Positions 52,958 to 61,778 of a stretch of 64,000 nt of DNA are shown here, piece after piece (the first letter of the stretch is position 1; the number at the start of each line of letters is the position of its first letter). This DNA is from JBJSXJ01 sp044235425 (lineage in GTDB: Bacteria; Planctomycetota; Planctomycetia; Pirellulales; Pirellulaceae). The notes under the pieces are model-generated. The model saw only the letters and a program-made list of their open reading frames with translations, had not been told where the DNA came from and ran no database searches. The stretch is taken from NCBI GenBank assembly GCA_044235425.1, contig JBIIHW010000001.1, positions 248,001-312,000 on the forward strand, written 5' to 3'. Both the position numbers and the translations under genes were made by a program.

Positions 52958-53974
52958 ATGGCTACTTCGAAAGATTCCGGACATTGGGTCGGCTTTGACC
53001 TCGGTGGCACGAAAATGCTGGCCACCGTATTCAATCGGCGTTTTGAGCCGTTGGGACGTGAACGTCGCAAAACGAAAGGCCATGAAGGCACGAAAGCCGG
53101 CGTCGAGCGAATCATCGAAGCGATTCATAAAGCACTCGCCGAAGCGCAAGTGGATGTGGAGTCTCTGGCGGGGATTGGCATCGGCTGTCCGGGTGCAGTG
53201 GACCTAGATCGTGGCATCATCGAAGAAGCTGCCAACTTGGGCTGGCACGATGTACGACTGCGTGACAAGTTGGAATCGGAGTTTGGCTGCCCCGCTGTGA
53301 TTGTCAACGACGTGGATGCCGGGGTGTACGGCGAGTATCGATTTGGAGCGGCGCGCGAGGCACGCTCTGTCGTGGGTGTCTTTCCCGGTACCGGCATTGG
53401 TGGTGGCTGCGTCTACGAAGGGCACATTCTGCGCGGCAAGAAATATTCGTCCTTCGAGATTGGCCATGTGCAGGTGCGGCCGCATGGCGGACGACTCTGT
53501 GGCTGCGGCCGTTACGGTTGCCTGGAGACGGAGGCGAGTCGCCTGGCGATTGCGGCGGAAGCGGCACAGGCGGCATTTCGAGGTCAGGCACCTCACTTGC
53601 TGCAAACTGCTGGCACCGACATTGCCAATATTCGCAGTGGAGCGATTGCTGCCTCGATTAAAGAGGGCGATGTGGCAGTGGAAAAGATCGTGCGGCGAGC
53701 GGCGGGGATGATTGGCCTGGCCATCGGTAACGTCCTCAATCTGCTCAACCCCGATATCGTGCTGCTAGGAGGTGGACTGGTCGAAGCTCTACCCAAATGG
53801 TTCGTCGAAGTGGTTGACCAAATGGCACGAGAACATGCACTCCCCACCTACGTCAAAGGACTAAAAGTGGTCGCTGCTCGACTGGGCGATGATGCCAGTG
53901 TGCTGGGTGCTGCCGCCTGGGCGGAAGCTGTAATCCGCGGGAACGATGATACGGTGCCAACTGGCAAGCGTTAG
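52958..53974 (+). CDS. ROK-family sugar kinase (glucokinase-like)
   Basis: This 338-residue cytosolic kinase has the ROK motifs: GFDLGGTKM (phosphate loop), GIGIGCPGAVD, VNDVDAGVYGE, FPGTGIGGGCVYEGH and the zinc-binding CGCGRYGCLETEAS with the upstream EIGH histidine. This cysteine-rich motif is typical of glucokinases and repressor-like ROK members. There is no DNA-binding domain, so an enzyme is most likely; glucose is the probable substrate (inference). The frame opens at 52898 inside a terminator hairpin; ATG 52958 is preferred. Confidence 0.9.
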   Translation: MATSKDSGHWVGFDLGGTKMLATVFNRRFEPLGRERRKTKGHEGTKAGVERIIEAIHKALAEAQVDVESLAGIGIGCPGAVDLDRGIIEEAANLGWHDVRLRDKLESEFGCPAVIVNDVDAGVYGEYRFGAAREARSVVGVFPGTGIGGGCVYEGHILRGKKYSSFEIGHVQVRPHGGRLCGCGRYGCLETEASRLAIAAEAAQAAFRGQAPHLLQTAGTDIANIRSGAIAASIKEGDVAVEKIVRRAAGMIGLAIGNVLNLLNPDIVLLGGGLVEALPKWFVEVVDQMAREHALPTYVKGLKVVAARLGDDASVLGAAAWAEAVIRGNDDTVPTGKR

Positions 53975-54064
53975 GTTGGTGATCCCAACGCCGGTTGTCA
54001 TCCCCGGACAACGAATCACCGCGTCGAATTTACTTTCGTTTTTCCCTAGCAACCCATCGTTCTT

Positions 54065-55672
54065 ATGAATGCCGTGAGCGCGAAAGTAACCAGCAGCAAA
54101 TCGTCGAACCCGGTGGCGACGAATACCACCGTGCGCACGGTAGCTGTCATCGATATTGGCACCACCTCGATCCGAATGGCAATTGCCGAAATCAGTCCCA
54201 ACGGAACGGTACGAAACTTAGAGCGACTGTCCCAACCTGCCAGCCTTGGTAAAGACACCTTTATCCGCGGCGCGCTCTCCAAATCAACCATCGAAGATTG
54301 CGTGCGCATACTGCAGTCCTATCGACACGTGCTCGAAGAGTATCGTGTGACCGGTCCTGATCAGATTCGAGTGGTGGCGACAAGCGCTGTCCGGGAAGCG
54401 ATGAATCGCCTCGCTTTTCTTGATCGGATTTATATCGCCACGGGATTACAGATCGAACCCCTGGATGAAGCGGAAGTCAATCGCTTGACCTATCTCGGTA
54501 TTCTGCCCTTGCTGCAAGCCGAGCCCGATTTGGCGAGCAGCAACACACTCGTTGTGGAAGTTGGTGGCGGAACCACGGAAGTGCTGGCGCTGCGTCAAGC
54601 GAATGTCACGTTTTCACACACCTATCGCCTGGGTTCCTTGCGGCTGCGAGAAACCTTGGCCGCCTATCAAACTCCCACCGGTAAACAGCGTCGCATCATG
54701 GAGACGCAAATCCAGAAAACGGTGGAGTCGATACGCGAACAGCTTCACGTCGATGGACCAATCGAACTGATCGCCATGGGTGGTGACGTACGATTTGCTG
54801 CCGCGCAGCTTCTCTCGTCCGCACCGCAAAACACGCTCCTGCGACTCCCCCTGGCGGAACTCGAAAAGTTCACCGATTCGATGTTAGAGTTGACGGATGA
54901 CGCGATCATCAGTCGGTTTCACTTGAGTGGCCCCGATGCGGAAACGCTGGGCCCCGCTTTACTGACCTATGTCCTCCTAGCTCGCGTCTTTCAACTCGAT
55001 CAAATACTCGTTCCTCCCACGTCACTCCGGGATGGACTCGTGACCGAAATGGCAGTTCCCGATGCCTGGACGGAGGAGTTTTCCAGCCAAATCATTCGCT
55101 CAGCCGTGGATCTGGGGCGCCGCTACTCGTTCGACGAAGCGCATGCGCGACACGTTGCGGAACTGGCAAGCTCGTTGTTTGAACAGCTGCAGGATGAACA
55201 TCGCCTGGAGCCGCGCTACCTCACCCTGCTCTACTTGGCTGCTCTCCTGCACGAAATCGGTCTCTACGTGAGTCAGCGCAGCTATCACAAGCATTCGCTC
55301 TACTTGATCCTGCACAGTGAGCTGTTTGGGATTGGACATCGCGATCAATTACTGCTGGCACTAGTTGCCCGCTATCATCGTCGTGCGGCACCAAAGCCTG
55401 AACATGAAGGCTATGTCACACTCGATCGAGATGCTCGAGTGGTGGTGTGCAAATTGGCCGCGATCTTACGAGTGGCCATCGCGTTGGACGATTCACGCAG
55501 TCAGCGCGTCCATGAGATCAGTTGTCGCCGTGAGAATGGGAGACTGGTCATTAATGTTCCCGAACTAGACGATCTGTCGCTGGAGCAGCTAGCCCTGCGT
55601 CAGAATAGTTCGTTATTTGAAGAGACCTTTGGCTGCCCCGTCTTTATTCGAGCCGCTCGCAGGGTTCGCTAG
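54065..55672 (+). CDS. ppx: Exopolyphosphatase/guanosine-pentaphosphatase (Ppx/GppA) with HD-like C-terminal domain
   Basis: This 535-residue protein has the actin-like ATPase fold signatures AVIDIGTTSIRMAIAE and EVGGGTTEVLAL. A C-terminal HD-type helical region follows with LLHEIG and the HKHSLYLILHSELFG segment. It removes terminal phosphates from polyphosphate, or hydrolyses pppGpp. The following gene (14 bp) is polyphosphate kinase, which strongly supports the polyphosphate role. ATG 54065. Confidence 0.92.
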   Translation: MNAVSAKVTSSKSSNPVATNTTVRTVAVIDIGTTSIRMAIAEISPNGTVRNLERLSQPASLGKDTFIRGALSKSTIEDCVRILQSYRHVLEEYRVTGPDQIRVVATSAVREAMNRLAFLDRIYIATGLQIEPLDEAEVNRLTYLGILPLLQAEPDLASSNTLVVEVGGGTTEVLALRQANVTFSHTYRLGSLRLRETLAAYQTPTGKQRRIMETQIQKTVESIREQLHVDGPIELIAMGGDVRFAAAQLLSSAPQNTLLRLPLAELEKFTDSMLELTDDAIISRFHLSGPDAETLGPALLTYVLLARVFQLDQILVPPTSLRDGLVTEMAVPDAWTEEFSSQIIRSAVDLGRRYSFDEAHARHVAELASSLFEQLQDEHRLEPRYLTLLYLAALLHEIGLYVSQRSYHKHSLYLILHSELFGIGHRDQLLLALVARYHRRAAPKPEHEGYVTLDRDARVVVCKLAAILRVAIALDDSRSQRVHEISCRRENGRLVINVPELDDLSLEQLALRQNSSLFEETFGCPVFIRAARRVR

Positions 55673-55686
55673 TCTTAAAAACTGCC

Positions 55687-57852
55687 ATGACAACCAATCC
55701 GCATCGTTTCATCAATCGTGAACTTAGTTGGCTGGAATTTAACCAGCGCGTTCTCGAAGAGGCGCAAGACGAACGCTTACCAGCCTTGGAACGACTACGG
55801 TTCGTGGCCATCTCCGCCTCGAACCTAGATGAGTTCTTCATGGTGCGAGTGGGCGGTCTCCAGATACTGGCAGATGGAGGCACCTCAACCACGGATCCCG
55901 CCGGTTTGACTCCCGAGGAACAACTACAGGCGATCTCACGTCGTGTGCATCAAATGGTCGCCGATCAATATGCCTGCTTCAATGGCCACGTCGAGCCAAC
56001 GCTGGCAGAGGCGGGGTTAAGGCGAGTGCGTCCCGAGGATTTGAGCGAACGACAAAGAGAGTTGTTAGAGCAGGTGTTCGAAAGCGAAATCTATCCGATC
56101 TATACACCACAAGCTGTCTCCACGGGAGCAGAATTTCCGCTGCTCCCCGGTCTATCGCTCAACATCTGTGTGCAACTCGCCGCAAAACTCACCTCCGCGG
56201 GTTCGGCAGTGACGGATGCCATGAAGGAAGCAGGAGCAGCGACGGCATCCGAGCCTCGTTTTGCCGTCCTGCCACTGGGACGACAGGGGCGGCGTTTTTT
56301 CACCGTTCCCTCGGAACGTGGTTACGCCTACATCCTGATTGAAGACCTGGTTCGACTGTTCATCGCACGCTTCTTTCCGCAGGAAACGATTCTGGAATGT
56401 GTGCCATTTCGTATTACACGGAATGCCGATTTAAGTTTTCGTGAAGATCAAGCGGCCGACCTGCTTGTCGGCATGACCGAACTACTCACTCGACGTCGTC
56501 AAGGTGATTCGGTTCGACTGGAGATTGCTGCCAATAGTTCGACAGCCACCTTAGAGTTCCTGCAGTCGGTGTTGATGCTGTCTGAACGTGATCTGTTTTT
56601 GATACCTGGACCTCTCGAGTTGTCGACGTTTTCCCAGCTCTGTGATCTCAAAGGCTTCGACAGTCTGCGCTACGAATCCTGGCCCCCCCTGGCCTCCCCC
56701 GATATCGATCCCAAAATTGACATTTTTCAGGCCATCACTCAGCAAGATATCCTGCTGCATCATCCCTACGAAAGCTTCGATCCAGTTGTGAGATTGATCG
56801 AGGCGGCGGCCGATGATCCGGATGTGCTGGCGATTAAACAGATTCTGTACCGCACCAGTCGTAATAGTCCGATCGTGGCCGCACTCGCCCGCGCAGCACG
56901 TCGTGGAAAGCAAGTCACTGCGATTGTGGAGCTGAAGGCGCGGTTCGACGAAGCGCGGAACATTGCCTGGGCGAAGAATCTGGCGCAGGATGACGTGCAA
57001 GTCATTTACGGTGTCAAAGGTTTAAAAACCCACGCCAAGCTTTGTATCGTTGTACGTCGTGAACCCCACGGAATTCAGCGCTATGTGCATTTCGGAACCG
57101 GCAATTACAACGAGATCACTTCGCGCATTTACAGCGACATCAGCTTGATGACCTGTAACGAGGAACTCGGTGCTGACGCATCCAGTTTTTTCAATGCCAT
57201 CACCGGCTACACTCAACCTCAAAACCTCCCCAAACTCGCCGCCGCTCCCCTCGGCCTCCGCAGCCGTTTAATGGAGCTGATCCTGGGGGAAACCGAACGT
57301 AAACGACAGGGGCAAAAGGCACAGATCACCGCCAAATTAAACTCGCTGGTCGACCCCGAAATCATCGCCGCGCTCTACCAAGCGTCACAAGCTGGAGTCA
57401 AGGTACGCCTGAACGTGCGCGGCATCTGCTGCCTGAGACCGGGCGTCCCCGGACTCAGCGAAAACATCTCCGTCGTCAGCATCGTCGATCGGTTCTTGGA
57501 GCACGCTCGAATTCTCTACTTCTACCATGGTGGTGACGAACGAGTGTTCATTTCCAGCGCCGACTGGATGCCGCGGAATTTAGATCGACGAGTAGAATTG
57601 CTGGTACCCATCGAGGCGCCACTCGCCAAACAGCGACTCGTCACCATCCTGGATTATTACTTTCAAGACAACGAAAAAGCGCGGCAATTACTGCCAGACG
57701 GCAATTATCAGCGAGTCAAATCCAGCAAGCGCAAGAGCTTTCGCAGTCAAGAGCGGCTCTATCAGGACTTGGCTCAAGTAGCGGCGCAAGCCGAACAAAC
57801 TCGGCGAGTGGTATTTGAGCCACATCGCGCGCCCAATCACGAGGAGCTGTGA
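55687..57852 (+). CDS. ppk1: Polyphosphate kinase 1
   Basis: The 721-residue enzyme synthesises polyphosphate from ATP reversibly. N-terminal FINRELSWLEFNQRVLEEA is the family start. The catalytic histidine lies in KTHAKLCIVVRRE, and the second histidine in ILYFYHGGDERVFISSADWM. The length is slightly above E. coli PPK (688). It starts 14 bp after ppx and its stop overlaps the region of the SixA start, so ppx-ppk1-sixA form an operon. Confidence 0.96.
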   Translation: MTTNPHRFINRELSWLEFNQRVLEEAQDERLPALERLRFVAISASNLDEFFMVRVGGLQILADGGTSTTDPAGLTPEEQLQAISRRVHQMVADQYACFNGHVEPTLAEAGLRRVRPEDLSERQRELLEQVFESEIYPIYTPQAVSTGAEFPLLPGLSLNICVQLAAKLTSAGSAVTDAMKEAGAATASEPRFAVLPLGRQGRRFFTVPSERGYAYILIEDLVRLFIARFFPQETILECVPFRITRNADLSFREDQAADLLVGMTELLTRRRQGDSVRLEIAANSSTATLEFLQSVLMLSERDLFLIPGPLELSTFSQLCDLKGFDSLRYESWPPLASPDIDPKIDIFQAITQQDILLHHPYESFDPVVRLIEAAADDPDVLAIKQILYRTSRNSPIVAALARAARRGKQVTAIVELKARFDEARNIAWAKNLAQDDVQVIYGVKGLKTHAKLCIVVRREPHGIQRYVHFGTGNYNEITSRIYSDISLMTCNEELGADASSFFNAITGYTQPQNLPKLAAAPLGLRSRLMELILGETERKRQGQKAQITAKLNSLVDPEIIAALYQASQAGVKVRLNVRGICCLRPGVPGLSENISVVSIVDRFLEHARILYFYHGGDERVFISSADWMPRNLDRRVELLVPIEAPLAKQRLVTILDYYFQDNEKARQLLPDGNYQRVKSSKRKSFRSQERLYQDLAQVAAQAEQTRRVVFEPHRAPNHEEL

Positions 57853-57857
57853 AGCCA

Positions 57858-58340
57858 ATGAAAACGTTATTACTGATGCGGCATGGCAAAGCGACGCAGG
57901 ATCGTCCCGTCGCCGACCATGATCGACCGCTCACCAATCGCGGGCATGACGATGCCGAATACATGGGAAGATGGCTGGTCCGTCAGCGGCTGCAGCCCGA
58001 CCGCATCATCAGCTCCACCGCCCTGCGTGCCTACGAAACGGCGATGGAAATTGCCACTGCCTGCAAGTATCGGCAGCCAATTGAAACTCAGCCTTCCCTC
58101 TACCTTGCCCCTGCCGCCGCTTATCTGGCGGTGCTGCGCGCATTGCCCGGTAACCCCGATACGGTACTACTGGTCGGCCATAATCCCGGCCTCACGGAAC
58201 TCGTCTGCCAGCTCAGCGGCGAAGACCAGGAAATGCGGACCAGCGCCTTGGCGCACTTCACTTGGCCCATCCCGAACTGGTCCGAGCTGGACGGTGGACT
58301 ACCGAAACTGAAATCGGTTCAGACGCCCGATTCCCCGTAA
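57858..58340 (+). CDS. sixA: SixA-type phosphohistidine phosphatase (histidine phosphatase superfamily)
   Basis: This 160-residue protein has the phosphatase motif LLLMRHGKATQD (nucleophile His in RHG), the conserved Arg/Ser segment ISSTALRAYETA, and the second histidine in LLVGHNPGLTEL. SixA dephosphorylates phosphohistidine on HPt domains in E. coli. A GTG three codons upstream (57849) would overlap the ppk1 stop, but the AGGAG spacing fits ATG 57858 better. Its position directly after ppk1 suggests a link to polyphosphate or to phosphorelay control (inference). Confidence 0.88.
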   Translation: MKTLLLMRHGKATQDRPVADHDRPLTNRGHDDAEYMGRWLVRQRLQPDRIISSTALRAYETAMEIATACKYRQPIETQPSLYLAPAAAYLAVLRALPGNPDTVLLVGHNPGLTELVCQLSGEDQEMRTSALAHFTWPIPNWSELDGGLPKLKSVQTPDSP

Positions 58341-58806
58341 AGCTTTTTGCTCCGCGATTGACAACCCGCACCGCGCCTAGCAAATAACACAGCTCCTATC
58401 GCATCTTCTAGGTTCTGTTAAATAACACAGATCTTGCCTGTGGTATTTGATAGGTTCCGCTGTCAGGATCGATCACCCTGGCGAGTGACTAGCGAGTCTG
58501 AAAAAACCTGATGCAGCTGGGCGGCAGAGCTTTTCCCGAGCAGCAGGAACTGCTGCCGAGGCACCTCAGAAATCGAACTGGCCTATTCACTTGCGCCATC
58601 TGCGACCGAGCTCTCGATCGGCCTGAATGGGACTCCACATAGCAGCTGAAGAGGGCCTGCCTGGGCCCCGTGCTGCGGCCGTTTTTCCACCTCCACCGCA
58701 CCTTTGGCACAAGCCTTGCTTCCCTCTGCCACCCACGACCTGCTTCCCTTCCTTTCACTCCCCAATCCCGACTATCCCAGACCTTACGCCTGAAGGATTT
58801 TGTTCC
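58341..58806. other. Intergenic, 466 bp, no gene seen
   Basis: An 11-bp direct repeat AAATAACACAG occurs at 58382-58392 and 58420-58430. The second half lies in an open frame that runs into the sulfate-binding protein gene, but the protein's lipoprotein signal places the start at 58807. No riboswitch or clear promoter was recognised. Confidence 0.5.
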
Positions 58807-59973
58807 ATGTATCGATGCACGGATGCCGCCTCCTCGCCATCAGCCCTCGTCGCTTGCCCCTCCCGCACCCGCTTACTCGGCAGCCTCTCGCTTCTGCTGG
58901 CCACAAGCCTACTGCTTGCCGGCTGTAACTCTGGCAGTCCAACGGATAGCTCCGGCAACGCCGCAGCGAACGCGAAGCCCCCAGTTACGCTGCTGAATGC
59001 CTCCTACGATCCGACTCGCGAGTTCTATCAGGAGTTCAATCGCTCGTTTGCCGATTACTGGCTACAGAAGATGGGACAGGCGGTTACGATCGAACAGTCG
59101 CATGGCGGGTCGGGCAAACAAGCACGAGCTGTCATCGATGGACTCGAGGCCGACGTCGTAACCTTGGCACTCGCCTACGATATCGATGCGATCGCTCAAA
59201 AGGGCAAACTCCTGTCGGAAGACTGGCAGAGCCGCTTACCGCACAACAGTGCTCCCTACACCTCCACCATCGTGTTTCTGGTTCGCAAAGGAAATCCCAA
59301 GCAGATTCGAGACTGGAACGATTTGATTCGAGAAGACGTCAGCGTCATCACCTCAAATCCAAAAACGGGCGGTGGTGCTCGCTGGAATTACCTTGCGGCT
59401 TGGGGATTTGCCCTGCAGCGAGAGTTGGGAGACTGGAAGAAGCTTAACGACGAGTCGGCCGCGGCTGATGTAAAAGCGGCACAAGCGAAGGCTCGTGAAT
59501 TCGTATCAGCGGTTTATCGTCGAGTGCCGGTACTGGATTCCGCCGCTCGTGGCGCGACCAACACCTTTGTGCAAAGGCAAATTGGTGATGTGCTCCTAAC
59601 GTGGGAAAACGAAGCTCACCTGGCGGTCAAGGAACTGGGAGTCAACCAAGTCGAGATCGTTGTGCCCTCGCTGAGCATCCGAGCAGAGCCGCCGGTGGCT
59701 GTTGTCGATCGCGTGGCGGATGCACATGGTACACGCGAGGTCGCCGCAGCCTACCTCGAGCATCTCTATTCACCGCAAGGGCAGCAGCTCGCGGCACTCC
59801 ACTTTTACCGACCAGCTCAACCAGAAAGCGTCTCGGCTGAACAGCAAAAGATTTTTTCCGACATCGAACTCTTCACGATCGATGAAGTGTTTGGTGGTTG
59901 GAGCAAGGCGCAGGCCGAGCATTTCAGCGACGGCGGTATTTTCGATCAGATTTATCAACCCGCCAGCAAGTGA
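58807..59973 (+). CDS. sbp: Sulfate/thiosulfate ABC transporter substrate-binding lipoprotein
   Basis: This 388-residue protein has a lipoprotein signal with lipobox LLLAGC (C40). The family motifs are LLNASYDPTREFYQEFN, QSHGGSGKQARAVIDGLEADVVTLALAYDIDA, ITSNPKTGGGARWNYLAAWG and FGGWSKAQAEHFSDGGIFDQIY. It binds sulfate for the CysTWA importer. Upstream in-frame ATGs are not compatible with the lipobox; 58807 is chosen. A cysT gene starts 7 bp after the stop but is truncated (next entry), so the transporter is probably not functional at this locus. Confidence 0.93.
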   Translation: MYRCTDAASSPSALVACPSRTRLLGSLSLLLATSLLLAGCNSGSPTDSSGNAAANAKPPVTLLNASYDPTREFYQEFNRSFADYWLQKMGQAVTIEQSHGGSGKQARAVIDGLEADVVTLALAYDIDAIAQKGKLLSEDWQSRLPHNSAPYTSTIVFLVRKGNPKQIRDWNDLIREDVSVITSNPKTGGGARWNYLAAWGFALQRELGDWKKLNDESAAADVKAAQAKAREFVSAVYRRVPVLDSAARGATNTFVQRQIGDVLLTWENEAHLAVKELGVNQVEIVVPSLSIRAEPPVAVVDRVADAHGTREVAAAYLEHLYSPQGQQLAALHFYRPAQPESVSAEQQKIFSDIELFTIDEVFGGWSKAQAEHFSDGGIFDQIYQPASK

Positions 59974-59980
59974 GATCACC

Positions 59981-60214
59981 GTGCGCTACAGCTTTAAACG
60001 TTCCAGCGTCTTGCCAGGCTTTGGCCTGACGCTTGGCTATACCGTGCTCTACCTGAGCTTGATTGTGTTGATCCCGTTGGCGGCTATGCTCTGGCGCGCC
60101 AGCTCCCTGTCACTCGATCAGTTCTGGGCCACCGCCTCGCATCCGCGAGTGGTAGCTTCCTATCGTCTCACATTCACCACTTCGCTCATCGCCACGGTCT
60201 GCAAGCTGTGGTGA
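59981..60214 (+). pseudogene. cysT: Sulfate ABC transporter permease CysT, 5' fragment
   Basis: From the GTG at 59981 the product reads as the start of CysT: SSVLPGFGLTLGYTVLYLSL, IVLIPLAAMLWRASSLS, HPRVVASYRLTFTTSLIA. After about 72 residues the match ends and four alien residues (CKLW) precede a stop at 60212-60214. A full CysT has about 275 residues and six helices; here one helix and part of a second remain. The expected cysW and cysA do not follow. Beyond the break lies a reversed fragment of an unrelated GAF-domain gene. Confidence 0.82.
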
Positions 60215-60366
60215 CTCGCGTCGAACCGGCGCACGATGAGTGATTGCAGCGGGAAATGCTGGGCGAGCATGCGTGTGATCGTCGCGCACGACTCCTGGAT
60301 CTCCAAGTGCCGCCCCACCTCGCGCCACACCTGCAGCAGCACCTCTCGAAACTCCGGCTTCATCAT
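60160..60366 (-). pseudogene. GAF-domain regulator, 5' fragment
   Basis: On the minus strand a frame opens at ATG 60366 (GAGGGG upstream) and reads MMKPEFREVLLQVWREVG, LEIQESCATITRMLAQHFP and LIVRRFDASHHSLQ. This resembles the N-terminus of a GAF-domain protein such as a sigma-54 activator or sensor. After about 58 residues the frame enters antisense cysT sequence near 60190 and stops at 60160. The remaining GAF and downstream domains are missing. The family call is moderate because only the beginning of the domain is left. Confidence 0.6.
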
Positions 60367-60489
60367 CGCGACGCCCCTCATTCAACACAGCAGCTCGATC
60401 TATTCCCAGCTCATGCCATCTCCTACGATGGCCAGGCCCGGCAAATATAACAGCCGCAGCCGTGAAATGAGAGGCTCTCACGGCGCTGG

Positions 60490-60981
60490 TTACTGCGGCT
60501 GAAGCGGTCGCAGCCAGGCCAGGGTGAGTACCGAAAGACCGATCACCACGGGCCCTTCACAGATGAGCCAAAACAGCGGCATGCCGACCGCCAGATCGAT
60601 CGCCATCAGTACCAAGCCGAAGAAAATCTTGAGCCAGGCCAGCAGGCGAATTAAACGCATCTGTCGTGATACCTCCGACGACAAGTGCCAGTAGACCGGT
60701 CCCCAGAGCGCATACAGTCCGGACAGCGAACGCGTGAGATACTCCACCAGCGGTGTACGCGGTAACTCGCCCATGCCCAGCGCACGATGAATCTCCACCA
60801 TCCACTGACCCGGTAAGACGACCGCCACGGCAGCGGATATCAGCACCAGAGCCTCAACTCGCAGCAGCCATCGTAATCGCCGCTCAGATGATACTGCCGA
60901 TGATGTTTTTGCCGGCGATGATACTGCCGGCGAATGTTCGCGGGGCCGAGCAGGCACCGAGTTCGTTGGTTCGTGATTCAT
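60490..60981 (-). CDS. Small membrane protein of unknown function
   Basis: The 163-residue product has a polar, Pro/Ser-rich N-terminus of about 30 residues and about four hydrophobic segments (around residues 37-55, 80-98, 108-128 and 134-155). The basic residues QMRLIRLLAWLK precede the third helix. No family is recognised. ATG 60981 overlaps the upstream purine nucleoside phosphorylase stop by four bases, so it is translationally coupled and probably belongs to the same operon. Confidence 0.75.
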   Translation of the reverse strand: MNHEPTNSVPARPREHSPAVSSPAKTSSAVSSERRLRWLLRVEALVLISAAVAVVLPGQWMVEIHRALGMGELPRTPLVEYLTRSLSGLYALWGPVYWHLSSEVSRQMRLIRLLAWLKIFFGLVLMAIDLAVGMPLFWLICEGPVVIGLSVLTLAWLRPLQPQ

Positions 60982-61778
60982 AGCCGAGTTGTATCTTGTA
61001 CGACAGCGCCGATGATCTGCCACAACCGAGCGGCTGCCGTGGCAGCGGTCGCCAGCACTTCGTCAGCCGTTGTTTTGACCGCGACATCGGGCCTGGCAAC
61101 ATTCGTCACGATGGACAGCCCCAATACACGACAGCCTTGCTCCACCAATGCCAACACTTCTGGAATCGTCGACATGCCGACAACATCTGCCCCCAGACGG
61201 CGCAAGAAGCGATACTCCGCACGCGTCTCATAATTCGGACCACTCACCCCCGCATAAACGCCTTGCCAAGCTGGAAAGCCACCGGCGCGAGCGGTAGCGA
61301 GTGCCAGTTCGATGAACTGAGAATCATAGGGCGAGCCACTTAAGGAATGGCCGTACGGAATCGCTCCCATCCAATTCAAGTGACCGCGCATCACCAACAC
61401 ATCGGCTGCCGCCAAACGCGGATTCAAACCACCACTGGCATTGGAAATGACGAAGCGTGTCGTGCCCCAGCTCGCAATCGCCCGGACCGGCAACGTGATG
61501 GTTTCAAACGTATGTCCCTCATACCGATGACAGCGACCAGCGAGCGCCACGACGGGGATTTGTTGGTAGTACCCGAGGAGCAACCGCCCACGATGTCCCA
61601 CTGCGGTCGGTGCTGGGAACCCGGGAATCTCTGAGTACGAAACGATGCGATCAACGTGAAACCAATCGGGGAGCTGGCTCAGCCCGCTCCCCAGTACCAC
61701 GGCCACTTGCGGCACCGCCGTCCAACAGCCGCGTAAAAAATCGGTCGCCGCTTTCTCCGACGCCGACGCGCCGATCAC
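60978..61778 (-). CDS. Purine nucleoside phosphorylase, Asn-type (likely 6-oxopurine specific)
   Basis: The 266-residue trimeric-type PNP cleaves purine nucleosides with phosphate. The motifs are VVLGSGLSQLPD, GHRGRLLLGY, RCHRYEGHTFETITLPVRA, ISNASGGLNP, and NYETRAEYRFLRRLGADVVGMSTIPE. The specificity position reads IVTNVARPD, with Asn as in human PNP (N243), which favours guanosine and inosine. Its GTG start overlaps the stop of the upstream PNP paralog (GTGA). The membrane protein gene follows with a similar overlap. Confidence 0.93.
   Translation of the reverse strand: MIGASASEKAATDFLRGCWTAVPQVAVVLGSGLSQLPDWFHVDRIVSYSEIPGFPAPTAVGHRGRLLLGYYQQIPVVALAGRCHRYEGHTFETITLPVRAIASWGTTRFVISNASGGLNPRLAAADVLVMRGHLNWMGAIPYGHSLSGSPYDSQFIELALATARAGGFPAWQGVYAGVSGPNYETRAEYRFLRRLGADVVGMSTIPEVLALVEQGCRVLGLSIVTNVARPDVAVKTTADEVLATAATAAARLWQIIGAVVQDTTRL

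Noticed and set aside
58489..58758. Minus-strand ORF upstream of sbp
   Set aside because: No recognisable feature, and it is opposite the region next to the sbp start.
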